A stretch of 52,901 nucleotides of DNA from Myxococcales bacterium (GCA_021847645.1 JAJZQG010000027.1:1-52901), one strand, 5' to 3'; numbered from the stretch's first letter, positions 44,531 to 52,901 are shown. The notes: a model not told the origin generated them from the sequence alone. Numbers and translations: made by a program.

Positions 44531-46825
44531 TCACCATGCCCGGGCGCCGGCCGCGAGCTGCATCGAGATCCACCCGCCGGCGTCGTCCTGGGGCGAGGCG
44601 CGCAACCCGGCGGAGCCGAACCAGGCGCGGCCGATCTCGACTCCGCCCGCCAGGCCTGCACGAAGGAGCGGGTCGGCGTCGCCATTCAACAGATAGGAGT
44701 CGAGGCAGGACCAGAGCCGCAGGGATGGTTGGATATCATAGGTCACGCCGCCGACCAGCGACAGCTGCGAGGAGGGAGCCGTCGCACGCGCGGGATTCGA
44801 TTCCAGCCGGGCGCGCGCTCCCATGTTGACGAGCCAGCCGATTCGGTGGTGAAGCGCCCCGATCGCGAGGCCCAGCTCCGCGCGGGCGGGCGGGCTACCG
44901 CGGGACATGGGCAGCCCCACGCCCAGAGCCGGGCCCCAGGTCAGATGTCCGCCGTCCGGCGTGCCGAGATCGAGACGCGCGCCCAGCCATCCGGCCGAGT
45001 CGGGGTGGACGTCCTCGCCCATCGCTTCGCTGGCGAGCCGGACATCGGCGGCCACGCGGCCGAAGGACGCCACGCCGGACGCGTGGACCTGCGCGCCGGT
45101 GCCGACCGAGGTGACCGCGGCGCCGCCTGCGAGCACGCCGCCGCTTCGCGGAGAGGGTGTCCACCAGGGCGCTGCCCCGGTGAACAAGGGAACGAACGGC
45201 GCGGTGACGCCCACCAGCACCGGCTCGTTCCGCTGCGGAGGTGGGACCGGCGCAGCGGAGGCCGGAATCGTCAGGCTGCCCAGCGCAATCCCTCGTCGGT
45301 CGAGCACGTGGGCGGACAGCTCGCCGTGCGGCTCGGGAATCGCAATCAACGCCGTGGCCGTGGTTCCCTCAAAGGCCAGCGGCCATTCCCGCGCAAGCAC
45401 CTCGCCCGTGAGCTTGAGCCGTGGCGCCACGCGCGAGGCAACGTCGATTCCTTCTGTGCCCATGAGGCGGACCGTGATCTTCAGCCGACCTCCCTGCGGG
45501 GAGTCGTGCGCGCTGAGGTCGGCCTGCACTGGCTCGTATTGCAGGTCATAGACCCGCTCGCGGCCGGACGCCTTGTCGCGGAAGGACAGGTGGGCGGGCC
45601 TGGCTGCGGCCAGATCCAGGGTGCCGGGCACCGGGCCCCAGGGCGCGCGGTCGACCGACAGCTCCACATCGCGGCGCGGATCGAAGGTCAACGTGGCATA
45701 CGGGTTGACGTGCCAGACCGCACCGTCCGGAGGCACGGCGGCAGCACCGTCGGGGCGTGCGCCGAGCAACACGAAAGACAACGGCGCGGTGGTCAGGCCG
45801 ATGAAGTCCTCGCGGTCGATGGCGCGGACTCGCACGTAGTAGACGCCGGCGGGCAGGTTCTCGCCGCGGAAGTCGTGCACCGTTGCGGGCACCTCTTCGC
45901 GGTCGATGAGCTCGTGGAATTCCGGGTCGCCTGCCAACTCCACGCGGTACGCGGCAGCGTCGTCGACGGCTTGCCAAGCAGCGTGAAGGCTCGCTTTGCC
46001 CTGTAGGGCAATCACGACGCCGCCGGTGGTGTCGGGTGTCCAGGCCGGCGCAGGGGGCAGCGGCCTCGGCGGTGTGGGTGGCTTGGCCTCTTCGAAGCTC
46101 GAGCCGTACCGCGCCGGGACCTCGACCGTGGCCCCAGTCGACTTGACCGCAGCCTTGCCGTCGTAGACCGAGACGGTCGCGCGCTTCGCTTTCTTGCGGA
46201 CCACGGTATCGGTGGACTGGGCATCGACCTGGCCGCCTCCGCGCACGCCTACGCTGACTGGCCGGCCGCCGAGCGCCGCCAGGCCGGCCTCGACTTCTCC
46301 CTCGTCGAGCTGGACGGCCGAGGGCGCTGTTCGCGACACTCGAGTTTCCGCCGCGGTGCCGTAGATGACTACGAGCGTGTGCTCGGCGAGAACGACCCGT
46401 GTTCGATCGATGAACCGGATATCGGCGCGCGCGTGGGCCAGGGTGTTGACGTTGTCATTGCGGTGCAGCGGCATGCCCGCCGTGGCGGGTTCCCACGTGC
46501 CGCCCGCGGGCCTCGCGCGGACGGCGGGTGCGACCGAGCGAAGGCTTGCAGGTGCCAGCGCCGTGACCTTCTCCGGCAGCACGAGGGTCGCGCCCTTCGG
46601 TAGAGGCTTGCCCGCGGCGCACCGAAATGCGTTGTACCGCTCGACCAAGTCTACATGCGTGGGAGAGCCATACAACGCCGTCGAGATGTCTTCACACGTC
46701 TCGGCTTCCTGCACGGTCCACTGCAGCACCCGCTCGGGGTAGCCGGGTGTGGCCGGCTCCGCGTGCGACACCGGTGCCCTCAGCATCAGCAGCACGATCG
46801 GGGCAAGCAGGGATCCGCGCTTCAC
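44531..46825 (-). CDS. LysM-FecR outer-envelope protein with barrel-like C-terminus
   Basis: About 764 residues from GTG 46825 (TTG at 46834 is an alternative). A signal peptide (KRGSLLAPIVLLMLRAPVSHA) is followed by a LysM-like module at about 30-85 (CEDISTALYGSPTHVDLVERYN, KGATLVLPEKV). A FecR-type beta domain lies at about 110-240 (RNDNVNTLAHARADIRFIDRT). A fibronectin-like repeat comes next (YRVELAGDPEF, AGVYYVRVRAID), and the last 250 residues are strand-rich, ending in an aromatic (GARAW), suggesting a barrel or a surface domain. FecR domains read out envelope ligands. It shares its 23-base divergent region with the OmpA/TSP3 gene and is followed by the kinase-pseudoreceiver. Confidence 0.82.
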   Translation of the reverse strand: MKRGSLLAPIVLLMLRAPVSHAEPATPGYPERVLQWTVQEAETCEDISTALYGSPTHVDLVERYNAFRCAAGKPLPKGATLVLPEKVTALAPASLRSVAPAVRARPAGGTWEPATAGMPLHRNDNVNTLAHARADIRFIDRTRVVLAEHTLVVIYGTAAETRVSRTAPSAVQLDEGEVEAGLAALGGRPVSVGVRGGGQVDAQSTDTVVRKKAKRATVSVYDGKAAVKSTGATVEVPARYGSSFEEAKPPTPPRPLPPAPAWTPDTTGGVVIALQGKASLHAAWQAVDDAAAYRVELAGDPEFHELIDREEVPATVHDFRGENLPAGVYYVRVRAIDREDFIGLTTAPLSFVLLGARPDGAAAVPPDGAVWHVNPYATLTFDPRRDVELSVDRAPWGPVPGTLDLAAARPAHLSFRDKASGRERVYDLQYEPVQADLSAHDSPQGGRLKITVRLMGTEGIDVASRVAPRLKLTGEVLAREWPLAFEGTTATALIAIPEPHGELSAHVLDRRGIALGSLTIPASAAPVPPPQRNEPVLVGVTAPFVPLFTGAAPWWTPSPRSGGVLAGGAAVTSVGTGAQVHASGVASFGRVAADVRLASEAMGEDVHPDSAGWLGARLDLGTPDGGHLTWGPALGVGLPMSRGSPPARAELGLAIGALHHRIGWLVNMGARARLESNPARATAPSSQLSLVGGVTYDIQPSLRLWSCLDSYLLNGDADPLLRAGLAGGVEIGRAWFGSAGLRASPQDDAGGWISMQLAAGARAW

Positions 46826-46848
46826 GCTGCGCAAGCTTACGCTGTATC

Positions 46849-48558
46849 ATGACGCCCGTGTGCAAACAAACGCGGACCTGCGCCGCCGTCGCGCTGACGC
46901 TCATGGCGTCGAGCGGGCTTGCGCGCGCGCAGGACGCCACAGCCATCGCGCTGGATCGGTTCGAGCCGACGCCGGCCGGGGATGACTTCCTCGCGCTTCC
47001 GGATCCGTCGGTCTTGCCCGGGGTGCGGACGTCGGCGCGGCTGGCCGCTTCTTACGCGCGATCGCCCTTGAGGCTCGTGCACCGTAGCCCAGCGTCGGTG
47101 CAATCCGACTACGTGGTAAGCCATCAACTCACGCTCCATGTGCAGGCCGCGGTAGACCTCTGGAGCACGCTTAAGCTCGACCTCGACGTGCCTTTCACCG
47201 GCAGCCAGTCCGGGACCACACCGCTCGACAGCGTGCCGTCTCCCAACGGGGCGGCGATGAACGATGTGCGCGTGGGGGCGCGCGTGCCCGTGCTCGAGCG
47301 AGATGGCCTGCTTTCCGGGGTAGCGGTCGCCGTGGACACGTGGTGGCCCAGCGGTAACGACAAGGCGTACGCGGGCGCGGGACGCGTGCGATACGGCGGC
47401 TTCGTGCTCGCCGGCGGCGAGCAGGGCCACATCCTTTGGCGGGCCATGATCGGCCGTCGCCGCAACGATGCGTGGGACGGGCAATTCGGCCTTGGGAGCG
47501 ACTTCGTGTTCGGCGCGGGCGCGGCCTGGCGCCAGGGGGCGTTGCAGATCGGGCCCGAGCTGTTCGGCGGGACGGCCGTGGGCTCGCAGTCCTCTGCCTT
47601 CGCCCAGCGGTCGAGCGGGTTCGAGGTTCTCGCCGCCGCGCGCTACCGCATCGGTCCGTTCGTCGGAGGACTCGCGGGTGGCCCGGGGTTCCTCAAAGCG
47701 GCCGGCACGCCGGCGTGGCGCGTGGTGACCGCGATCGATTTCGCGCCCGAAGTGGAACGAGAACGCGGCTCAGGTGCTCTCGAACCCGCCGTGCCCGCCC
47801 CAGGCGCCGCGGGATCTCCGGGTCCAGCGTTGTCGGCGCAAGCTCCACCGTCGCAAGCCGACCGCGACGGCGACGGCGTGGCCGACGCGAACGACGCTTG
47901 CCCGGACGTGGCTGGGGATGCGAGCGCCGGGGCAAAGCATCCAGGATGCCCGTCGGATCGCGACGACGACGGCGTATGGGATATCGACGACCGGTGTCCG
48001 GACCAGCCCGGCGTGCGCAGTGTGGATGCGAGCCGCAACGGCTGTCCCCCAGACGCGGACGGCGACGGCATCGTCGACGCGCAGGATGCGTGTCCGGAAG
48101 AAGCAGGCGTCAAGAGCGACGATCCGTCGAAGAACGGCTGCCCCACGGCCGTTCGGGTGACGGGCTCGCAGATCGTGGTGACGCAGAACGTGAACTTCGA
48201 GACTGGCAGCGCCGTGATCGATCCGGGCAGCGAGCCTGTGCTGGCGCAGGTCGCGCAGGTGCTCAGCGAGCACCCGGAGGTCGTGCGGGTTGCCGTCGAC
48301 GGTCACACCGACAACCAGGGCCAGGATCGGACGAACCTCGTTCTGTCGCGCGAGCGCGCCGTTGCCGTGGTGCGCTGGCTCGTGACGCACGGAGTCGACG
48401 AGCGCAGGCTCGAGGCCCGAGGCTATGGCCAGCGGCGTCCGATTGCGGACAACAAGACGCCGGAGGGGCGGGCGAAGAACCGTCGGGTGGAGTTTCTGAT
48501 CCTCAAGCGCGACGCGCGCGGGGATGCAGCGTGGAAGGACGGCGCGGTTCATGAGTGA
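46849..48558 (+). CDS. OmpA-family protein with thrombospondin type 3 repeats
   Basis: 569 residues from ATG 46849. A signal peptide (cut near LARA) leads to a beta-barrel-like half (about 40-310). Residues 340-440 hold calcium-binding thrombospondin type 3 repeats: DRDGDGVADANDACPD, DRDDDGVWDIDDRCPD, DADGDGIVDAQDACPE. An OmpA domain follows at about 445-555 (NVNFETGSAVI, VDGHTDNQGQD, RRVEFLIL). It should span the outer membrane and bind the wall. It overlaps the cyclase gene by eight bases, so the two are coupled. Confidence 0.9.
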   Translation: MTPVCKQTRTCAAVALTLMASSGLARAQDATAIALDRFEPTPAGDDFLALPDPSVLPGVRTSARLAASYARSPLRLVHRSPASVQSDYVVSHQLTLHVQAAVDLWSTLKLDLDVPFTGSQSGTTPLDSVPSPNGAAMNDVRVGARVPVLERDGLLSGVAVAVDTWWPSGNDKAYAGAGRVRYGGFVLAGGEQGHILWRAMIGRRRNDAWDGQFGLGSDFVFGAGAAWRQGALQIGPELFGGTAVGSQSSAFAQRSSGFEVLAAARYRIGPFVGGLAGGPGFLKAAGTPAWRVVTAIDFAPEVERERGSGALEPAVPAPGAAGSPGPALSAQAPPSQADRDGDGVADANDACPDVAGDASAGAKHPGCPSDRDDDGVWDIDDRCPDQPGVRSVDASRNGCPPDADGDGIVDAQDACPEEAGVKSDDPSKNGCPTAVRVTGSQIVVTQNVNFETGSAVIDPGSEPVLAQVAQVLSEHPEVVRVAVDGHTDNQGQDRTNLVLSRERAVAVVRWLVTHGVDERRLEARGYGQRRPIADNKTPEGRAKNRRVEFLILKRDARGDAAWKDGAVHE

Positions 48559-50335
48559 GGGGTCGGGGGGCGGTGCGCCGGCCGGGCGTGGCGAGGGCGC
48601 CGGCATCTCGCTGCGATGGAAGGCAGTCGCGCTTTTCGCCCTGGTGGCCCTGATTCCGGCCGGGCTCACGCTCGCCCTCCTTGCGTTCGTGAACCGTGAC
48701 GCGGTGGAAACGAGCGAAAAACAGGTGCAATCAGCGGTTCTCGCCGATCTCGCGGGCACCGCCACACGCGAGGTGCAGGCCGCCGAGGATGATGCCCTGG
48801 CCGTGTCGGCCGCGCTGTCGTACGCGGCTGCCCACCCGGCGCCGGGCGGCGACGCCAACGCGCCCGTGCGTGCCATTCTCGCGACCCGTCGCACGGTCGA
48901 TGCCGTGCGTTTCGAGGTGCCGTCAGCAGGCGTCAACACCGTCATCGCGCGGGACGATGCCAGCGCAACCGCGGTGCCCCAGGCTGACCCCGCGCTGCTG
49001 GCGGCGGCGGATCAGCGCGGCATCGCATTCTCAGCGCTGCCTGGCGGCGACGGTGTGGTGGTCGTGCCGGTTCGCGGCACGACCGAGGTCAAGGGCTATG
49101 TGACCGCCCGGGTGCGGCTGGACAGGGTTCGGCAGGCGGTCGCGGACGCCGCTGCCTCGCGTTTCGACTCGGCGGATGTCCGCATCGTGGTGGCCGACGA
49201 GGCGCACCGCGCGGTGGCAGTGTTCGGTGTCCCCGGCGTGTCGCCCGGCGACGACGTCGGCAACCTGGCCGTGTGGACGGTGCTGCCCGAGGGCACCACC
49301 TGGACGACGCGAGTGGGCGTCGTGAGCCCCCACAGCGACAAGGGCGTGGCGATGGTGGGCGGGGTGGAGACCGTGCCGCAGCTCGGCTGGGCCGTAGCGT
49401 TGTGGCGCACCGAGCAGTCGGCCTATCGAAATCTCTCGCGCCTGAGGCAGGCCGCGCTGTACGTGGGCGGTGGAGCGCTCCTGTTGGCCGTGCTGATCGG
49501 CTTGCTGGCAGGGCGTGCCGTGACCCGTCCGATCATCCGGATGGCCGGCCAGACGCGGCTGGTCGGACAGCGCCGTTGGAGAGAAGTGCGCATCGACGCC
49601 TCGAGCTCGGACGAGCTGGGGCAGCTCGCGCGATCGATTGGCCGGATGGCAGCGGACCTGGAGTCGGGTGAGCAGGAGATCGAGCGTCAGGCGCGCTTGC
49701 GGGGCGATCTGAGCCGGTTCCTGAGCAGGGAGCTGGTCGACGCGATCGTGCGCGGCGAGCACCCGCTGGAGCTGGGCGGACGGCGCATGCCGATCACGGT
49801 GCTGTTCGCGGACGTGGTGGCGTTCACGCCGATGGCTGAGTCGGGTCCTCCGGAGCGCGTGGTCGCACTGCTCAACGATCTGTTCTCGGTGCTGAGCGAG
49901 GTGGTATTCCGCCACGAGGGCATGGTCGACAAGTTCATCGGCGACTGCATCATGGCCGTGTGGGGCGCGGCCAGGCCCATGGACGACCATGCGCGCAGGG
50001 CCTTGGCCGCCGCGCAAGACATGATGCGTTTCCTCGAGACGGCCAACGAGGAGTGGAAAGACAAGTACGGGATCGAGATTCGGCTGGGGATCGGCGTCAA
50101 CTCGGGCGACGCGATCGTGGGCAACATCGGCTCGAACAAGCGCATGGAGTTCACCGTGATTGGCGACGTGGTGAACGTGGCCGCGCGCCTCGAGCAGATC
50201 GCGCAGCCCAACCAGGTGCTCGCCGGCGAAAAGACCTACGAGCTGGGCAGAGAGCACTTCGCTCTCGCGTTGCTGGGCGAGCACAACCTGACGGGACGCA
50301 AGACGGCGTCGAAGGTGTACCTGCTCGAGACCTGA
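48551..50335 (+). CDS. Membrane adenylate/guanylate cyclase with HAMP domain
   Basis: 594 residues. The ATG at 48551 overlaps the OmpA gene end by eight bases. A first membrane helix at about 24-46, a roughly 250-residue outer sensory domain, and a second helix at about 300-322 are followed by HAMP (RPIIRMAGQ to RMAADLE). The class III cyclase domain spans about 400-590 with FADVVAFT (metal Asp), DKFIGDCIMAVWG (metal Asp and substrate Lys), and TVIGDVVNVAARLE (Asn and Arg of the transition-state site). It should make cAMP or cGMP on an envelope cue. The operon link to an OmpA/TSP3 protein suggests that the barrel protein may feed the sensor; this is inference. Confidence 0.93.
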   Translation: MSEGSGGGAPAGRGEGAGISLRWKAVALFALVALIPAGLTLALLAFVNRDAVETSEKQVQSAVLADLAGTATREVQAAEDDALAVSAALSYAAAHPAPGGDANAPVRAILATRRTVDAVRFEVPSAGVNTVIARDDASATAVPQADPALLAAADQRGIAFSALPGGDGVVVVPVRGTTEVKGYVTARVRLDRVRQAVADAAASRFDSADVRIVVADEAHRAVAVFGVPGVSPGDDVGNLAVWTVLPEGTTWTTRVGVVSPHSDKGVAMVGGVETVPQLGWAVALWRTEQSAYRNLSRLRQAALYVGGGALLLAVLIGLLAGRAVTRPIIRMAGQTRLVGQRRWREVRIDASSSDELGQLARSIGRMAADLESGEQEIERQARLRGDLSRFLSRELVDAIVRGEHPLELGGRRMPITVLFADVVAFTPMAESGPPERVVALLNDLFSVLSEVVFRHEGMVDKFIGDCIMAVWGAARPMDDHARRALAAAQDMMRFLETANEEWKDKYGIEIRLGIGVNSGDAIVGNIGSNKRMEFTVIGDVVNVAARLEQIAQPNQVLAGEKTYELGREHFALALLGEHNLTGRKTASKVYLLET

Positions 50336-50413
50336 CGAGCGGATCGGGATCGCGCTCGGAAGCACGGGTCAATTCGAACCAAGCAATGCAAAGGGCAGAG
50401 AGGGCTCGAAGCG

Positions 50414-50463
50414 GCCCCGGCTCTCCCTTCTTGATCCATGCTTCGCCGGACCGGAGCCGGGGC
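50414..50463. terminator. 10-bp stem between cyclase and mscL (candidate bidirectional terminator)
   Basis: GCCCCGGCTC (50414-50423) pairs with GAGCCGGGGC (50454-50463) around a 30-base loop. It sits between two convergent stops, just after mscL ends at 50465. The long loop and lack of T-run weaken the case. Confidence 0.4.
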
Positions 50464-50464
50464 G

Positions 50465-50932
50465 CTACGCGGCTTTGACGGCTTCCCCGACGGTCGAGGT
50501 GCAATGCGGGCAGCGCGTCGCCTTCACGGGGATGGGCATGGCGCAGTGCGGGCAGTCCTTGGTTTCCGCGGGCGGGGGAGGCGGCGCAGGGGGAAGCAGG
50601 CGCGAGATGGCCTTGACCAGGACGTAGATGGCCGTGCCCACGATCAGGAAGTTGACGACGGTGTTGATGAACAACCCGTAGCGCAGCGTGGTCGCCCCGG
50701 CTTCCTTCGCCAGCGCCAGCGTCGCGTACGGCCCAGCCGTCTTGGCTCCGTCCTTGATTGTCACGAACAGGTTCGAAAAGTCCATGCCGCCCATCAGAAT
50801 CCCGATGGGTGGCATGATGACGTCATCGACCAGGGACTTGACGATTCCTCCGAACGCACCGCCGACCACGACGCCTACTGCGAGGTCGATGACGTTGCCC
50901 CGAAGCATGAACTTCTTGAAGTCGCCGAGCAT
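50465..50932 (-). CDS. mscL: Large-conductance mechanosensitive channel with C-terminal zinc ribbon
   Basis: 155 residues from the ATG at 50932. The start MLGDFKKFMLRGNVIDLAVGVVVG with AFGGIVKSLVDDVIMPP is the MscL N-helix and first membrane helix; the second helix is FINTVVNFLIVGTAIYVLVK. It opens under hypo-osmotic stress. After a Pro-rich linker, the C-terminus replaces the usual helical bundle with a four-Cys zinc-ribbon-like module: CPHCAMPIP and, ten residues on, CPHCTSTV. It is convergent with the cyclase gene. Confidence 0.94.
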   Translation of the reverse strand: MLGDFKKFMLRGNVIDLAVGVVVGGAFGGIVKSLVDDVIMPPIGILMGGMDFSNLFVTIKDGAKTAGPYATLALAKEAGATTLRYGLFINTVVNFLIVGTAIYVLVKAISRLLPPAPPPPPAETKDCPHCAMPIPVKATRCPHCTSTVGEAVKAA

Positions 50933-51293
50933 GACAGCACCAGCCTTTCGTTCGTCCTCACACCAAGCCGTAGACCAGCGACACCGCGGTCGTGGTGTCA
51001 AGGGTCTTTTCTTGCCCGGCAGGGGTTTGCTCTCGCAACGCTCGCCGAACATGAATGATGCGATCCCGAAGCTACCCCATAGATGGGGCCCCGGAACGTC
51101 CGGGGCGTCAAGCGACTAATGTGCCAGACAGCCGGCGCGAGCATCGGGACCGGACGTCTGGCCGACGCTCGCGCAGGGACGCCGCCGCGGGCGTGGCGTC
51201 GCGCCGGGGATCGAGGACAGCCGACCGCGTGGCTGAGGCCCGCAGTCCGCAGCACAGTCCGTGTGCAGAGCAGTGACGGGGGAGGAGAGCGAA
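50933..51293. other. 361-base intergenic region upstream of mscL
   Basis: No convincing gene. It holds the mscL promoter region and two overlapping hairpins at 51075-51106 (listed separately). The activator gene ends at 51294 on the same strand, so the hairpins may end its transcript. Confidence 0.5.
51075..51106. repeat. Two overlapping hairpins
   Basis: CCCCAT (51075-51080) with ATGGGG (51083-51088), and GCCCCGGA (51088-51095) with TCCGGGGC (51099-51106). They share base 51088 and are stacked end to end, with loops of two and three bases. Candidate terminator of the activator gene or leader element of mscL; no T-run. Confidence 0.35.
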
Positions 51294-52682
51294 TCAGCTC
51301 TTGCTGGGAGGGACCGACTTGCTGTCGCCGGGGTCCGCGTCGGCCGGCCGCTCGATGCCGTGGCGCTGCATGAGGCGGTGGACGTACATGCGATCGAGGC
51401 CGGCCTTTCGGGCTGCCTTGCTCACATTGCCATGGGCCCACTCGAGAACGTCTTGCAGATACCGCTTCTCGAACGCCCCGACGAGCGCTTCCTTGGCCGT
51501 CTTGAAGGGCACGTCGATCCCCCCTTGCCAGGCGGCATCCGGAGCGACCGCGGGCGAAGCTTCGTGCTCGAACGAGCTGTCGTCGACCAGGACCAGGCGC
51601 TCCACGAAGTTGCGAAGCTCGCGCACATTTCCGGGCCAGGGCTGGGCTGCCATGGCCGCGAGCAGCTCGGGCGTGAACAGGTGCCGACGGTCGGTGGCCC
51701 CGAGCGCATCCAGGAAGTGGCTCACGAGCAGAGGAATGTCCTCGACGCGTTCGCGCAAGGGCGGCACCCGCAGCGTCACCACGGCCAGCCGGAAGTACAA
51801 GTCCTCGCGGAACAGCCCCGAATTGACCTCGCGGTCGAGCTGCCGGTTGGTGGCCGCGATGATGCGCACGTCGACCTTGCGCAGCTGGTTCTCCCCCATC
51901 CTGTGGATCTCGCGCTCGGCGAGCACGCGCAACAGCTTCGGCTGCATCTCTCGCGGCAGCTCGCCGATCTCGTCCAGGAACACCGTGCCGCCGTCCGCGG
52001 CTTCGAACGCGCCGACACGAGCCTGATGCGCGCCGGTGAACGCGCCCCGCGCATGGCCGAACAGCTCGCTTTCCACGAGGTTGGCTGGGATCGCGCCGCA
52101 ATCCACCACCACCAGCGGCTTGTCCTTGCGGCTGCTGCGCGTCACGAGCTCCGAGGCGACGAGCTCCTTGCCGGTGCCCGTCTCGCCTTCGATCAGCACC
52201 GACACGTCGGAGCGCGCCACCGTGCGGATCTGGTGGAAAAGCCGCCGCATCGTCGTGCTCTGGCCGTAGATGGCGCCGCAGTTCAGCGCATCCGAGATCT
52301 CCTCGGTCGTCCCGGAGCCCAGCTCCTGGACCCGCAGCGACGAGTCACCCAGCTCGATACGGGATTCGGGGAAGACCAGGTCGGCGTCGCGGACCGGAAC
52401 TCCGCATATCCGCGTACCGTTGGTGGAGCCCGAGTCCACCAGGCGCCATGTCCGTTCCCCTCGCGCGAGGCGGCAGTGGAATTTGGAGACCTGCGGATCC
52501 TCCAGCACCAGGTCATTGCTCGGGTGCGAGCCGATGCGCACGAGCGCGGAATCCACCACCACGCTGCGCATGACGGGTTGTCCGGCCAGCCTGGTGATCG
52601 TCAACTCGATGCGGGGGACCTCCCGGACGAGCTGGCCGGACGGCACGGTGTGGTGTTGATCGGGATTGGATTCGGGAGACAC
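51294..52682 (-). CDS. FHA-domain sigma-54-dependent transcription activator
   Basis: About 462 residues from GTG 52682, chosen because the frame farther upstream is Arg/Pro-rich; no ribosome site is clear. An FHA domain at about 25-112 (VRIGSHPSNDLVL, VSKFHCRL, SGSTNGTRI) reads phosphothreonine. The AAA+ domain at about 135-370 has GETGTGKELVA (Walker A), ELFGHARGAFTGAH (sigma-54 contact), and GGTVFLDEIGELP (Walker B), followed by a Fis-type helix-turn-helix (HGNVSKAARKAGLDRMYVHRL). FHA-type activators are abundant in myxobacteria and couple kinases to RpoN promoters. The candidate partner kinases in the window are the four listed here. Confidence 0.93.
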   Translation of the reverse strand: MSPESNPDQHHTVPSGQLVREVPRIELTITRLAGQPVMRSVVVDSALVRIGSHPSNDLVLEDPQVSKFHCRLARGERTWRLVDSGSTNGTRICGVPVRDADLVFPESRIELGDSSLRVQELGSGTTEEISDALNCGAIYGQSTTMRRLFHQIRTVARSDVSVLIEGETGTGKELVASELVTRSSRKDKPLVVVDCGAIPANLVESELFGHARGAFTGAHQARVGAFEAADGGTVFLDEIGELPREMQPKLLRVLAEREIHRMGENQLRKVDVRIIAATNRQLDREVNSGLFREDLYFRLAVVTLRVPPLRERVEDIPLLVSHFLDALGATDRRHLFTPELLAAMAAQPWPGNVRELRNFVERLVLVDDSSFEHEASPAVAPDAAWQGGIDVPFKTAKEALVGAFEKRYLQDVLEWAHGNVSKAARKAGLDRMYVHRLMQRHGIERPADADPGDSKSVPPSKS

Positions 52683-52807
52683 GCTGGAAGGGTATACCGG
52701 AAGGGCATGGCGAAGGGAACGTCGAGCGTGAGTCTGATGTTCGGCTCGCGCCGACGGGAGTCGCCCGGGCCCGGGGGGCCGGGCCATAGCTGTTAGCAGT
52801 TCTGGCG

Positions 52808-52890
52808 ACGGTCACGGTCACGGTCACGGTCACGGTCACGGTCACGGTCACGGTCACGGCCCACGGTCACGGTCACGGCCCACGGTCCAC
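52808..52890. repeat. Hexanucleotide tandem repeat (ACGGTC)n
   Basis: Eight perfect ACGGTC units at 52808-52855, then interrupted copies with the seven-base variants ACGGCCC and ACGGTCC to about 52890. On the plus strand one frame reads Gly-His repeats, on the minus strand Val-Thr repeats. It is probably non-coding, lying 126 bases upstream of the FHA activator start and running to the window edge. Confidence 0.85.
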
Positions 52891-52901
52891 GCTTTCGATG
52901 A

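Noticed and set aside
46865..48545. Long minus-strand frame over the OmpA/TSP3 gene
   Set aside because: Arises from the regular Asp-rich repeat codons; no start signal or domain.
52683..52857. Upstream extension of the FHA activator into Val-Thr repeats
   Set aside because: The repeat is simple-sequence DNA; the FHA domain needs no such lead, and a GTG at 52682 suffices.
52808..52901. CRISPR array
   Set aside because: Units are six bases and contiguous, with no spacers.

Overview
The window is GC-rich, gene-dense chromosomal DNA, most likely from a myxobacterium (Myxococcota, Polyangia-like). This is inferred from four protein kinases and kinase-linked surface proteins of the PEGA, TPR and Kelch types, many lipoproteins, FHA-type sigma-54 activators, a split glycine cleavage P-protein, an OmpA protein with thrombospondin type 3 repeats, and a PilY1/minor pilin operon. 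I see no rRNA, tRNA, CRISPR array, transposase, integrase or phage gene. It reads as core chromosome rather than an island.

Layout. 1-4 kb: the 5' end of a small membrane protein gene (minus), a divergent secreted SH3-NlpC/P60-like lipoprotein behind a strong sigma-54-like promoter, and a GAF-HD-GYP c-di-GMP phosphodiesterase-like protein. 4-14.5 kb: a phosphate-selective-type porin, a minus-strand run (Ser/Thr kinase with PEGA domain, ribF, a Rho_N/TPR/DUF4912-like protein, a secreted unknown), then holA, a MerR-type regulator with a degenerate cobalamin-type sensor, and glmU. 14.5-20 kb: a two-gene operon of a 1310-residue lipoprotein and a FadL-family outer-membrane protein. 20-27 kb: a B12-binding radical SAM enzyme, a 676-base gene-poor stretch with several inverted repeats, and a kinase / Kelch lipoprotein / TPR-PEGA protein operon. 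27-31.6 kb: an acyltransferase plus a small membrane protein, and gcvT-gcvH-gcvPA without gcvPB. 31.6-40 kb: a complete minor pilin operon (fimT-pilV-pilW-pilX-pilY1-lipoprotein) with a sigma-54-like promoter just upstream. 40-52.9 kb: a lipoprotein, an ArsA/Get3-like ATPase, an OmpA lipoprotein, a kinase fused to a pseudo-receiver next to a LysM/FecR barrel-like protein, an OmpA/TSP3 protein overlapping a membrane adenylate/guanylate cyclase, mscL with a zinc-ribbon tail, an FHA-sigma-54 activator, and a hexanucleotide tandem repeat at the edge.

How the genes work together. Housekeeping genes (ribF, holA, glmU, gcvTH-PA, mscL) are interleaved with envelope and signalling genes. The main systems are the type IV pilus tip/priming complex and several pairs of a signalling protein with an envelope protein: kinase with Kelch lipoprotein, kinase-pseudoreceiver with FecR/LysM protein, and cyclase with OmpA protein. 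Sigma-54-like promoters stand in front of the NlpC lipoprotein and the minor pilin operon and, more weakly, in front of HD-GYP. No complete new defence or mobile system is visible. The best candidates for undescribed biology are the giant lipoprotein/FadL pair, the degenerate B12-type MerR regulator, the kinase-pseudoreceiver/FecR pair, and the lipoprotein that closes the pilus operon.
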